Below, in pieces: positions 1-8,562 of a stretch of DNA of 64,000 nucleotides. Made by a program: the position numbers and the translations under genes. Positions within the stretch are counted from its first letter, which is position 1; every line of letters begins with the position of its first letter. The notes beneath the pieces are model-generated. The model was given only the letters and a program-made list of their open reading frames with translations, had not been told where the DNA came from and ran no database searches. This DNA comes from Enterococcus devriesei (GTDB lineage Bacteria > Bacillota > Bacilli > Lactobacillales > Enterococcaceae). Where the stretch lies: the NCBI RefSeq assembly GCF_001885905.1, contig NZ_JXKM01000009.1, positions 24,315 to 88,314 on the forward strand, in the 5' to 3' direction.

Positions 1-269
1 GGACCAAGCGCTGAATTAAATTGAACGCGATAGCCGCGATTGACCTGCCAGTTTCCCGCATCGTCTTGCCAAGGTACCCGAAATTGGATCATTCTTTCAG
101 GTTCAAGAATGATTTCTAAAATATTCTTCTCTACGTACTCTGGATGCTCTTCTAAGAAAGGAATGACTGCCGGTAAAAATTCTTCCACCGCTTGTAAAAA
201 TTCTTCTTGGTTTGGATCCTTTGCTGCTAAGTTTTTTTGAACCTGTTCCACATATTCTCTTACTTCCAT
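1..269 (-). CDS. gdhA: Glutamate dehydrogenase, N-terminal part (cut by window edge)
   Basis: Only the first 89 codons lie in the window; the gene runs off the left edge. The reading frame gives a start MEVREYVEQVQKN, then HPEYVEKNILEIILEPERM, FRVPWQDD and VNRGYRVQFNSALGP, which match the N-terminal domain of hexameric NADP-type glutamate dehydrogenases (2-oxoglutarate + NH4+ to glutamate). The ATG at 269 follows GAGGAGG by 6 bases. The enzyme would use the 2-oxoglutarate made by the citrate synthase/aconitase/isocitrate dehydrogenase set at 21.7-27.1 kb. Cofactor use cannot be judged from this fragment. The family call is confident. Confidence 0.9.
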   Translation of the reverse strand, partial: MEVREYVEQVQKNLAAKDPNQEEFLQAVEEFLPAVIPFLEEHPEYVEKNILEIILEPERMIQFRVPWQDDAGNWQVNRGYRVQFNSALG

Positions 270-432
270 CAAATTCCTCCTCACATTTAATACTCATAGT
301 TTACATCATTTTTTAATAGAAGTGGGAATTAATTCATGCTACACTGCAATTTATAAATGGAATGTTCGTAAATGAAACAATGACTTTCAAATAAAATCGT
401 CAGATAAAATATAATAAAGGTTGGTTGACTAG

Positions 433-1689
433 ATGAAAAATAAATTTGATGTGATCGTGATCGGCGGCGGTCCCGCCGGTATGATGGCGAGTATTACTGC
501 TGCGATGAACGGATCAAAGGTCGCACTTTTTGAAAAGAATAAACGCTTAGGTAAAAAGCTATTGATGACTGGCGGCGGTCGCTGTAATGTGACAAATAAT
601 CGACCGGTGGATGATCTGATTACCCATATACCTGGAAATGGGCGGTTCTTATATAGTACCTTTGCACAATTTGATAACCAGGATATTATGAGCTTTTTCA
701 GTGAGCGTGGGGTTGCTTTAAAGGAAGAGGACCATGGTCGGATCTTCCCAGTTTCAAATAAATCAGCGACGATTGTCGACACTTTAAAGAAGGAATTGGA
801 AAGTCTAAACGTGGAGCTGCATTTTAAGGAGCCTGTTGAAAAAATCATTTCTGATGGCGCGATGATCCAAGGGGTGCGTACCGCTGAAGGCGATTATTCC
901 GCTAAAAGTGTGGTTATTACTACCGGTGGCATTACCTATCCTTCAACCGGTGCTCAAGGAGACGGCTACCGTTTCGCCAAAAGCGTCGGTCATCATGTGA
1001 CGCCGTTATACCCGACCGAGTCACCGATTTTTTTAACCGATGATTTTGTTGCCGCCAAAACCTTACAAGGCCTATCCCTGCAAGATGTGACCTTGAGTGT
1101 GATAGACCAAAAAAATAAGACGGTTGCCAGCCATGAAATGGATCTGCTGTTTACTCACTTTGGGGTCTCTGGCCCTGCGGCGTTGCGTTGTTCCAGCTTT
1201 GTCAATCAGCTATTGCGAAATCAAGATACGGTCACACTAACGCTTGATTGTTTCCCGCAGCTTACGAAAGACGAACTTTTAGCTGAAATCAAAGAACGGG
1301 GCGGTGCCTCTACGAAACAATTAAAAAATGCTTTAGGCGGCCTTTTGCCTGAACGATTACTGCTATTCTTTTTAGGAAAAGTTGGGATCAGCGAGCAGAC
1401 TTATCCGCAAACCACTAACGAACAATGGTCACAGTTGATCGACTATTGTAAAAACTGGTCATTGACCGCCAATAAAACCTTTGGCTTAGAAAAATCCTTC
1501 GTCACTGGTGGCGGCGTGGAACTTAAAGAAGTCAATCCTAAAGATTTAGCCAGCAAAAAAATCCCCGGCCTATATTTTGCCGGGGAGGTGCTTGATGTGA
1601 ATGGCTATACCGGCGGTTACAATATCACCACCGCCTTTTGTACCGGCTATGTCGCCGGAACCAACGCCGCTTATCACGCTTTTGATTAA
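433..1689 (+). CDS. NAD(P)/FAD-dependent oxidoreductase, HI0933/YtfP family
   Basis: A 418-residue flavoprotein with an N-terminal dinucleotide-binding fold (VIVIGGGPAGMMA, residues about 7-20, acidic E at the end of strand 2) and the family signature TGGGRCNVTNN near residue 47. The C-terminal FAD motif is PGLYFAGEVLDVNGYTGGYN. These features place it in the HI0933-like family (YhiN/YtfP), often labelled aminoacetone oxidase family; the physiological substrate is not known. The stop codon overlaps the stop of the convergent ybaK by 4 bases. No signal peptide or membrane segment, so cytoplasmic. Confidence 0.85.
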   Translation: MKNKFDVIVIGGGPAGMMASITAAMNGSKVALFEKNKRLGKKLLMTGGGRCNVTNNRPVDDLITHIPGNGRFLYSTFAQFDNQDIMSFFSERGVALKEEDHGRIFPVSNKSATIVDTLKKELESLNVELHFKEPVEKIISDGAMIQGVRTAEGDYSAKSVVITTGGITYPSTGAQGDGYRFAKSVGHHVTPLYPTESPIFLTDDFVAAKTLQGLSLQDVTLSVIDQKNKTVASHEMDLLFTHFGVSGPAALRCSSFVNQLLRNQDTVTLTLDCFPQLTKDELLAEIKERGGASTKQLKNALGGLLPERLLLFFLGKVGISEQTYPQTTNEQWSQLIDYCKNWSLTANKTFGLEKSFVTGGGVELKEVNPKDLASKKIPGLYFAGEVLDVNGYTGGYNITTAFCTGYVAGTNAAYHAFD

Positions 1690-2171
1690 AGCGTCAACTC
1701 AACAAATTGCCCTCGCGTCAGTTCAACAATGGCGTCGGGGGCAATTTCCATTTGCAGCCCTCTTCTGCCTGCGGAAATAGCGATTTTTTCGAAGCTTTTT
1801 GCGGACGCGTCTACAAAGGTTGGAAATAGTTTTTTCATTCCGATGGGTGAACAGCCGCCGCGAATATACCCAGTGGTTGCTTCCAAATCTCTTAGATGGA
1901 GCATTTCAACTTTTTTATTGCCGCTAGCCTTCGCGATTTTTTTTAGATCTAGCTCGTGATTGCTTGGAACTACCGCTACTACTGGACCAGTTTTATTTCC
2001 TACTGCAACTAAAGTCTTGAAAATGCGCGCTGGTTCGATTTTGACTTGCTCGGATACATGGCCCGCCCCTAGATCCTCTTCACTCCAAGCATACTCATGC
2101 TCGATATAGTCGATCTTCTTTTGTTCTACCAAGCGAATTGCATTGGTTTTTTGAATTTTTTTCTTCGCCAC
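1686..2171 (-). CDS. ybaK: Cys-tRNA(Pro)/aminoacyl-tRNA deacylase YbaK/EbsC family
   Basis: A 161-residue protein of the YbaK/EbsC family, a trans-editing domain that hydrolyses mischarged tRNA (in studied members, Cys-tRNA-Pro). Visible family motifs are the N-terminal TNAIRLVEQKKIDY, FKTLVAVG, VVPSNHELDLKKIAKASG with the catalytic-type Lys, and GYIRGGCSPIGMKK. The start is a GTG at 2171 preceded by AAAGGTGAGGG. The length is normal. It is convergent with the flavoprotein gene, with a 4-base overlap of stops. Cytoplasmic. Confidence 0.88.
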   Translation of the reverse strand: MAKKKIQKTNAIRLVEQKKIDYIEHEYAWSEEDLGAGHVSEQVKIEPARIFKTLVAVGNKTGPVVAVVPSNHELDLKKIAKASGNKKVEMLHLRDLEATTGYIRGGCSPIGMKKLFPTFVDASAKSFEKIAISAGRRGLQMEIAPDAIVELTRGQFVELTL

Positions 2172-2308
2172 GTCAATCCCTCACCTTTACTTATTTCCTA
2201 AAGTCTAGCAAAAAAGCGTCAATCAAACAAATGATCGTTTTATTTGGCCTTTTCCCGCAAAAGTCCTACACTGAAATTGTAGCAAGATAAGAAGGGAAGG
2301 ATTTCATC

Positions 2309-3346
2309 ATGAAAAGAATTTCAAGAGGAAAGTTTGAAAAGATGCAACAATTGTCAAATGATCACGGCGTCATTGCGGCCTTAGCTATCGATCAACGAGG
2401 CTCTATGAAAAAAATGATGCAAACCGCTGTGGGTGAGGAAAAATTCTCAATGGACCAAGTTTATGAGTTTAAAGAATTGGTTTCCCAAGAATTAACCAAA
2501 CACGTCAGTGCCATTCTTTTAGATGAACAGTACGGCTTCAAAGGAATCAAAGCCAAAGATCCCAATTGTGGTTTGATCATGTCTTATGAAAAAACTGGCT
2601 ACGATGCGAATACACCCGGTCGTTTACCAGAATTATTACCAGACGAATCATTAGATCGCTTGTTAGCAAAAGGCGCCGACGCTGCGAAAGTCTTGGTCTA
2701 TTATGATCCTGATGAAGCGCAAGAAATTTTAGACGTGAAGCATGCCTTTTTGGAACGCTTAGGGACAGAAGCTTTAGCGGTGGATATTCCGGTATTTGTG
2801 GAACCAATCGTTTACGATAGTAAAATTACCGATGATCATTCACCGGAATTTGCGAAAATCAAACCGAAAAAAGTGATCGATACAATCAAGGAATTTACCC
2901 AAGACAAATACCATATCGATGTTTTGAAAGTCGAAGTTCCTGTTTTGTTTAAATACGTTGAAGGCTATACAAAAGACAATGATCCAGTTGTTTACACGCA
3001 AGAAGAAGCGGCAGCTTACTTCAAAGAAGCTGGCGAAGCAGCAACCCGGCCCTTCATTTATTTAAGTGCTGGTGTGCCTGCAGATATTTTCCGCGATGAA
3101 CTGAAATTCGCCGGACAACATGGTGCCAATTATTGCGGTATCTTAGGCGGTCGAGCTACTTGGCGTGATGGAGTGCAAGTCTATGCCGATAACGGTAAGG
3201 AAGGCTTGATCAAATGGCTGGACACACAAGGACGCGAAAATATTGAAGAATTAAATGAAATTCTCGATCAGTATGCGAAACCTTGGTATGAAATCTATGG
3301 CGGGTTAGACCAGATCGAAGTCTTTGATATTGATGTGATGGAATAA
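2309..3346 (+). CDS. lacD: Tagatose-1,6-bisphosphate aldolase, LacD family
   Basis: A 345-residue class I (Schiff-base) aldolase of the LacD family, splitting tagatose 1,6-bisphosphate into DHAP and glyceraldehyde 3-phosphate. Seen: the N-terminal GVIAALAIDQRGSMKKMM motif, LDEQYGFKG, DVLKVEVPV with the lysine expected to form the Schiff base, YLSAGVPADIFRDELKFAG and CGILGGRATWRDGV. AAGGA precedes the ATG. It stands alone: no lacA/B/C or PTS genes adjoin, so it may serve as a general ketohexose-bisphosphate aldolase or in another sugar route. It is followed by a strong terminator. Confidence 0.88.
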   Translation: MKRISRGKFEKMQQLSNDHGVIAALAIDQRGSMKKMMQTAVGEEKFSMDQVYEFKELVSQELTKHVSAILLDEQYGFKGIKAKDPNCGLIMSYEKTGYDANTPGRLPELLPDESLDRLLAKGADAAKVLVYYDPDEAQEILDVKHAFLERLGTEALAVDIPVFVEPIVYDSKITDDHSPEFAKIKPKKVIDTIKEFTQDKYHIDVLKVEVPVLFKYVEGYTKDNDPVVYTQEEAAAYFKEAGEAATRPFIYLSAGVPADIFRDELKFAGQHGANYCGILGGRATWRDGVQVYADNGKEGLIKWLDTQGRENIEELNEILDQYAKPWYEIYGGLDQIEVFDIDVME

Positions 3347-3390
3347 AAATAAGAGAGTGAAACATTAAAAAATGTTTCACTCTCTTATTT
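3347..3390 (+). terminator. Rho-independent terminator after lacD
   Basis: Perfect 20-bp inverted repeat (arms 3347-3366 and 3371-3390) around an AAAA loop, starting directly after the lacD stop. The arms end in A/T-rich segments that read as a T-tail on either strand, so it may also serve the convergent aroD-like gene. Confidence 0.85.
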
Positions 3391-3422
3391 GTTTGAACTG
3401 ATTCGTTTCACCTCAGCAGCTC

Positions 3423-4172
3423 TTATCTTAACTCGTTTACGATCATCGCTAATTTTTCAGCCTCGATCATCGCGTCAGGTTGCGTTTTTCCTGCTAAAGA
3501 CCCATATGTCATACAAGAGCCATCCAGTGAACCGCCGACTTGTGAGAATTTACCCAGTCTACCTAGTGAAACCGAAATAATCGGCAGCGTCACAAAGGTC
3601 TGGGCCTTCATAATGATTTTCATTTGTCGCAAAACATCAGCTTCACTTTTAGGAGTGACAACAATTTTTGCCAGATCCGCTCCCCAATGTTCGATTAGGT
3701 TTAAGCGAAATAACAGTACTGCGTCTTCTGGTGTCTGTTCGAAATCATAATAGCTCATGATGACCCGCACATCTAGAGCCTGCATCCATTTTATAAAGGT
3801 CGTTGAAAGTGTATCAACGATCGAAACCTCAATATCCGCCAAATCAATCGCTCGCGAAGAAACCGCAAACTCATTGATCTGCCGATACTGATTGAGTGGT
3901 AAATCTAATGTTCCTCCCGCCCGTTCGGTGCGTAGATTGAAAATCAAAGGAATATTACGGATTTCATCTCGCAAGGCCAGTAAAGTCTGATTTAATTTTT
4001 CTTCATCTAAAAGATCCTCATAATAATCCGCGCGCCATTCGATTACTTCTGCGACATTTTTCGCTTCATTCGCCTGTTCGATGATCTCATCGAAGGTTTT
4101 CCCAAGAATCGGTACGCAGATTTTAGGTTTTCCTGCATCAAATCGCACCTCTCTTACTTGCACATCCATCAT
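3423..4172 (-). CDS. aroD: Type I 3-dehydroquinate dehydratase-like protein lacking the catalytic His
   Basis: A 249-residue TIM-barrel protein of the type I dehydroquinase (AroD) family, which dehydrates 3-dehydroquinate in the shikimate pathway. The EWRAD substrate motif (residues 45-49), the Arg in FNLRTERAGG, and the Schiff-base Lys169 in AKIVVTPKS are present. However, the catalytic His of the usual S-x-H-D-F motif (H143 in E. coli) is Tyr142 (IMSYYDF). The Glu of REGG-type motifs is Ala85, and the Arg that binds the carboxylate (R213) is Gln211. No other aro gene is nearby. The fold is confident; the activity is doubtful, and it may be a diverged paralogue. Tandem ATGs at 4172 and 4169 are both possible starts. 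Confidence 0.8.
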   Translation of the reverse strand: MMDVQVREVRFDAGKPKICVPILGKTFDEIIEQANEAKNVAEVIEWRADYYEDLLDEEKLNQTLLALRDEIRNIPLIFNLRTERAGGTLDLPLNQYRQINEFAVSSRAIDLADIEVSIVDTLSTTFIKWMQALDVRVIMSYYDFEQTPEDAVLLFRLNLIEHWGADLAKIVVTPKSEADVLRQMKIIMKAQTFVTLPIISVSLGRLGKFSQVGGSLDGSCMTYGSLAGKTQPDAMIEAEKLAMIVNELR

Positions 4173-4192
4173 ACATATCCCATCCTATTTTT

Positions 4193-5368
4193 CTATTTTT
4201 TTATCTCATAAAACAATACCTTCAAGTAATTGCTTTCTTCAAAATGACTGGCTGGAAAATCAGCAGGCAATCGATAGCTTTCTACTAAATGATAGGTCGC
4301 TTGCTTGTTGTTTAAGGCTTGTTCGATTGCCTGTTTGAACTTCTTGATAGACAGATTCGCCGCGTTGGTAGAAGCAATGATCATTCCTTCATCAGACAAG
4401 ATTTCAACACTGTCTTCAATCAACCGCCCGTAGTCTTTTGCCACGGAAAATGTTTTCTTCTTATTGCGGGCAAAACTTGGCGGATCTAAGATAATTACAT
4501 CATAACGTAAGTTCTTTCGCATTGCATAGCGGAAATAATCAAAAGTATCCATGACAATGATTTTTTGCTGCTCTAAGGGTAAGCCATTGACGGCAAATTG
4601 CTCCTGCGTCTTTGGTAAACTACGTTGAGCTAAGTCCACGCTAGTCGTTTCCACCGCGCCGCCGTAAGCAGCCGCTACTGAAAAAGCACCGGTATAGCTA
4701 AACATATTCAACACTTTCTTGCCAGCGGCCAATCCTTCAGTCAACCGCCCCCGAACTTCTTTTTGATCCAAAAAGATCCCCGTCATATAGCCTTCATCTA
4801 AATAGACCGCATATGAAACACCATTTTCCAAGACAAGCAATGGCTCCTGTGGCTTCTCCCCCATCAACCATTGACTTTCTCTTAAGTCGCTAGTAAAGCG
4901 AATCTTTTCCACCACACCTTTCGCCGTTGGAAAGGCCACCAACAAACTGTCTAAGATTTCTTGTTGAAAATGATAGATCGTCTGATTGTACCAAGACAAC
5001 ACTAAATAATCGTGATAATAATCAATCGTCAATCCGCCGATGCCGTCTCCTTCACCATTAAATAAGCGAAAAGCGGTCGTTGTTCCATCCGCAAAAAAAG
5101 CTTGACGCCGCTGGATCGCCTGTTTAAAAGCTTCTATAAAAAAAGCACGGTCAATGGGACGCTGCGTTCGATCTAATACCCAGCCCATGCCTTTATTTTG
5201 TTTGCCTAAATAGCCAGAGGCAACATATTTATCATTACCATCAACAAAAGTCACCCATTCAAGGGGAATTTTTTTTATATTTTGTTTCAAATCTTCTATT
5301 TGAATTAATGGATTTCCTTGACGAATTCGTTTAATTCCATTATTTGTTAATTCTATCTTCACATTCAT
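4193..5368 (-). CDS. rlmI: Class I rRNA large-subunit methyltransferase, RlmI family
   Basis: About 391 residues. An N-terminal PUA-like domain is followed by an EEHD-type linker and a Rossmann methyltransferase domain with the SAM motif VLNMFSYTGAFSVAAAYGGA and the catalytic-region motif DVIILDPPSFARNKK. This is the family of RlmI/YwbD, which makes m5C in 23S rRNA. The start is uncertain: in-frame GTG 5383, ATG 5368 and GTG 5362 are close together, and GCAGGG is best spaced for 5362. It lies 20 bases downstream of the aroD-like gene's start on the same strand order, so the pair could be co-transcribed. Confidence 0.85.
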   Translation of the reverse strand: MNVKIELTNNGIKRIRQGNPLIQIEDLKQNIKKIPLEWVTFVDGNDKYVASGYLGKQNKGMGWVLDRTQRPIDRAFFIEAFKQAIQRRQAFFADGTTTAFRLFNGEGDGIGGLTIDYYHDYLVLSWYNQTIYHFQQEILDSLLVAFPTAKGVVEKIRFTSDLRESQWLMGEKPQEPLLVLENGVSYAVYLDEGYMTGIFLDQKEVRGRLTEGLAAGKKVLNMFSYTGAFSVAAAYGGAVETTSVDLAQRSLPKTQEQFAVNGLPLEQQKIIVMDTFDYFRYAMRKNLRYDVIILDPPSFARNKKKTFSVAKDYGRLIEDSVEILSDEGMIIASTNAANLSIKKFKQAIEQALNNKQATYHLVESYRLPADFPASHFEESNYLKVLFYEIKK

Positions 5369-5539
5369 CCCTGCTTTCACCACTAGTATATCAAAAAAAA
5401 CAGCTAGTTTTCGCTTATAAAGTTTTTATTAAAGCTGATTGCTCCTAATTTGATAAGAATTGACGGGGACCATGTAAGCTAGTAAAATGTTACCAAGTGA
5501 ACAATTTGCATTTCTTCTGCATTAGAAAGGAAGTTACTA

Positions 5540-7651
5540 TTGAATAAACTCAAAACACCAAAATTTTTAAATAAGCGTTTAGGCTTTTACGCCTTATTAA
5601 CCTTCTTATTATGGGCTAAAAGTATCTTTGCCTATTTATTTGAATTTAATCTCGGGATCGAGAGCCTGACCCAATACTTTATTCTCTTCATCAACCCAAT
5701 CGCCTCGACGATGTTCTTGTTATCGATCGCCTTGTATGTGCGCAGACCAAAGGCATCTTATCGAACAATGATGGTGATTTACGCGCTGGCCAGTTTCTTA
5801 CTGTTTGCCAACGTCGTCTACTACCGCGAATTTACTGACTTCATTACCGTCAACACTTTCTTAGGTGCCGGCAAAGTCGCTAGTGGTTTAGGTGAGAGTG
5901 CCATTCGTTTGTTCCGTCCATATGACCTCTTATTCTTGATTGATATCATTATCTTGCCGCTGCTTTTATGGCGCAAACGAATCAAAGAAGAAGAACGTCC
6001 CGTACGTGCTCGGATGGCTTTTGCGATGACCGCTCTATCGATCATGATCTTCTCAGGAAATCTTTTCTTGGCAGAAGCAGACCGTCCAGAATTATTGACC
6101 CGGACTTTTTCTCGTGACTATTTGATTAAATATCTTGGGGTTAATGCCTTTACCGTTTACGATGGCATCCAAACCTATAATACCAACCAAGTACGAGCAG
6201 AAGCGAGTCCAAATGATCTAAAGGATGTTGAAGCGTATGTCAAAGAACACTACGCCGCTCCAAACAGTGACTATTACGGTATTGCCAAAGGACGGAACGT
6301 CATTACGATCCATTTAGAAAGTCTGCAACAGTTTGTGATCGACTACAAATTGAAAGATGCAAATGGACAAGAACATGAAGTAACGCCGTTCTTAAACAGT
6401 ATTTTCCATAACAACAGCACTTTTGCTTTTGATAATTTCTTCCACCAAGTCAAAGCCGGAAAAACTTCCGACGCGGAAACATTGATGGAAAACTCGTTGT
6501 TCGGCTTGAATCAAGGTTCACTCTTCTCGCAACTAGGCGGAAAGAACACCTTCCAAGCAGCACCGGATATTTTGAAACAAACAGAAGGCTACACAAGTGC
6601 GGCTTTCCACGGAAATTCAGGAAACTTCTGGAACCGGACGGAAACCTACAAAAATCTTGGCTATGATTATTTCTTCGATTCTTCTTATTATGATGTGAAC
6701 GATGAAAACTCATTCCAATACGGCTTGCATGACAAACCGTTCTTCCAACAATCAGTGAAATATCTGGAGCGTCTGCAACAGCCGTTCTATTCAAAATTTA
6801 TTGCTGTATCCAATCACTATCCATACAGTGAATTTAAAAATGATGAAGCTGGCTTCCCAATGGCCGATACTGGTGACGAAACCATTAATGGTTACTTTGC
6901 TACAGCCAACTATTTGGATAAAGCCGTTGAAGAATTCTTTAACTATCTAAAAGCTTCTGGCTTGTATGACAATTCCATCATCGTCATGTATGGCGATCAT
7001 TATGGAATTTCTAATTCAAGAAATCCTGATTTAGCACCATTACTTGGTAAGTCGAAAGAAACTTGGTCAAACTATGACAATGCGCAAATGCAGCGGGTAC
7101 CTTACATGGTTCATGTGCCTGGACAAGAAAAAGGCGGCATCAACCATACTTACGGCGGTGAAGTTGATGCGTTACCTACTCTGCTTCATCTATTAGGAAC
7201 AGATACGAGCAAATACTTGCAACTAGGTCAAGATTTATTATCAAAAGATCATGACCAAGTCGTAGCTTTCCGTGATGGCGACTATGTGACACCAAAATAT
7301 ACAAACTACAGTGGGAACTTGTACGACAACAAGACTGGTCTTCCAATCACTGAACCGGATGAAACGGTTAAGGCCGAAACTGAAGCGAACAAGGACGCTG
7401 TTGCGAAACAGTTAGATACCTCGGATCACATCAATAACGGGGATCTCTTGAGATTCTATTCAGCTAGCGGATTGAAGCCAATCGATGCATCCGATTATAA
7501 CTATAAAGATGGCTTGAAACAGATGGAAAAAATCGAAAATAAACTCGGTGATAAATCCACTAGCATCTTTGATCAACATGGAAAAAAATCCACTCAAGAC
7601 TTGTATAAGACTGAAACGTATAAACAATATCAAGAACAAAATCAACAATAA
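5540..7651 (+). CDS. ltaS: Lipoteichoic acid synthase (LtaS-type sulfatase-fold membrane enzyme)
   Basis: A 703-residue polytopic membrane protein. Five predicted TM segments occupy residues about 15-180, followed by an extracellular sulfatase-fold domain. It polymerises glycerol phosphate from phosphatidylglycerol onto a glycolipid anchor. Metal/catalytic landmarks are Glu260 (ITIHLESLQQF), Thr309 (KAGKTSDAE, the glycerophosphate-accepting Thr) and the late VMYGDHYG and HVPG motifs. The start is TTG at 5540 with AGAAAGGAAG upstream. The C-terminal ~100 residues are hydrophilic and charged. Monocistronic, with a terminator behind it. Confidence 0.92.
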   Translation: MNKLKTPKFLNKRLGFYALLTFLLWAKSIFAYLFEFNLGIESLTQYFILFINPIASTMFLLSIALYVRRPKASYRTMMVIYALASFLLFANVVYYREFTDFITVNTFLGAGKVASGLGESAIRLFRPYDLLFLIDIIILPLLLWRKRIKEEERPVRARMAFAMTALSIMIFSGNLFLAEADRPELLTRTFSRDYLIKYLGVNAFTVYDGIQTYNTNQVRAEASPNDLKDVEAYVKEHYAAPNSDYYGIAKGRNVITIHLESLQQFVIDYKLKDANGQEHEVTPFLNSIFHNNSTFAFDNFFHQVKAGKTSDAETLMENSLFGLNQGSLFSQLGGKNTFQAAPDILKQTEGYTSAAFHGNSGNFWNRTETYKNLGYDYFFDSSYYDVNDENSFQYGLHDKPFFQQSVKYLERLQQPFYSKFIAVSNHYPYSEFKNDEAGFPMADTGDETINGYFATANYLDKAVEEFFNYLKASGLYDNSIIVMYGDHYGISNSRNPDLAPLLGKSKETWSNYDNAQMQRVPYMVHVPGQEKGGINHTYGGEVDALPTLLHLLGTDTSKYLQLGQDLLSKDHDQVVAFRDGDYVTPKYTNYSGNLYDNKTGLPITEPDETVKAETEANKDAVAKQLDTSDHINNGDLLRFYSASGLKPIDASDYNYKDGLKQMEKIENKLGDKSTSIFDQHGKKSTQDLYKTETYKQYQEQNQQ

Positions 7652-7656
7652 TTCTC

Positions 7657-7697
7657 AATCACCCATTTCGCAAACATACGAAATGGGTGATTTTTTT
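7657..7697 (+). terminator. Terminator after ltaS
   Basis: A 14-bp stem (7657-7670 with 7679-7692) around an 8-base loop, followed by a T7 run, six bases past the ltaS stop. Confidence 0.88.
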
Positions 7698-7771
7698 GCA
7701 CTTATTTCTTCTGATAGAATTCATACTTCTTTCAAATTAAGAATTTATACTACTTATTAAGAGGTGAGTAT

Positions 7772-8428
7772 ATGAATCTTTTCTCAACAACACTTACAAC
7801 GATCAAGCGGCATCGCTTTCAATTTTCGATTTCATGGGTGATTTGTTTATTCGCCCTTTTTAGTTTAACCAGCTTTGGTGTGCTGCGGTCGATCTTGATT
7901 CAATTAGATTCACTCGACCAAATCAAATTATTTACGAAGCCTGAAATCAAACAGCTACAGGAATATTTTGCTGATCGTCTGCTTTTTTGTTGTATCGGCT
8001 TCTTTTGTTTACTGTTGATCGGCTTTGCTCTACGTTTATACATCCAAAAAAAATATACTACTTCATTAAAGCAATTAATTTACACCACAGGATTAGAATT
8101 TTTTATCGGCCTGATGGTTGCTACAATTAGTTTAATTCTTCTTTTCGCGATCTTTGAACCGGTCTACGAAAGTGTCTTACAAAATTTGTATCATCAAGGC
8201 TTAAACCAATTCAAGAACTTGCCGAATTTTGTTTTAAGTAACGGTACTAGCGGAATTGCCTATTCGATTCGTTCTTCCCTATCCTTTGAGTTATCCTCTA
8301 TGACTTTACTGGATCTTTTTTTTAACGCTTTACTGAAGGCCTGCGCTTTTCTCGTCGCAAGCTTAGGCGTAATGATTCTCCTATTCCAAACAATCAATCG
8401 AATCAGCAAAAGGAAGGATGTCCGTTAA
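7772..8428 (+). CDS. Hypothetical membrane protein, four predicted TM segments
   Basis: A 218-residue protein that I do not recognise. Hydrophobic segments lie at about 21-43, 72-90, 103-127 and 184-207, with a basic C-terminus (RISKRKDVR) that should be cytoplasmic. Between segments 3 and 4 lies a predicted external stretch with no Cys or clear motif. A good ribosome site (AAGAGGTGAG) precedes ATG 7772. It has its own terminator, which overlaps the last codons. It sits between ltaS and a purine permease, but nothing ties it to either. Confidence 0.7.
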   Translation: MNLFSTTLTTIKRHRFQFSISWVICLFALFSLTSFGVLRSILIQLDSLDQIKLFTKPEIKQLQEYFADRLLFCCIGFFCLLLIGFALRLYIQKKYTTSLKQLIYTTGLEFFIGLMVATISLILLFAIFEPVYESVLQNLYHQGLNQFKNLPNFVLSNGTSGIAYSIRSSLSFELSSMTLLDLFFNALLKACAFLVASLGVMILLFQTINRISKRKDVR

Positions 8429-8449
8429 AACACGAACATTCTTCCTTTT
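8408..8449 (+). terminator. Terminator overlapping the end of the membrane-protein gene
   Basis: A 14-bp stem with one G-T pair (8408-8421 with 8436-8449); the left arm lies inside the last codons of the upstream gene and the right arm ends in TTTT. Confidence 0.7.
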
Positions 8450-8562
8450 AATTATTCTTTTCTTGAAATAAAACTTGAAAGTCGATTATTCCTTCATTAT
8501 ACTTAAAAAGTATTCGGGTTTTATCGATATCATGAACTTATTTTAAGGAGCGTTTATTTAAA

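Noticed and set aside
8429..8562. Purine riboswitch in front of the NCS2 permease
   Set aside because: The leader lacks the conserved P1-junction bases and loop-loop pairs that I would expect; nothing convincing seen.
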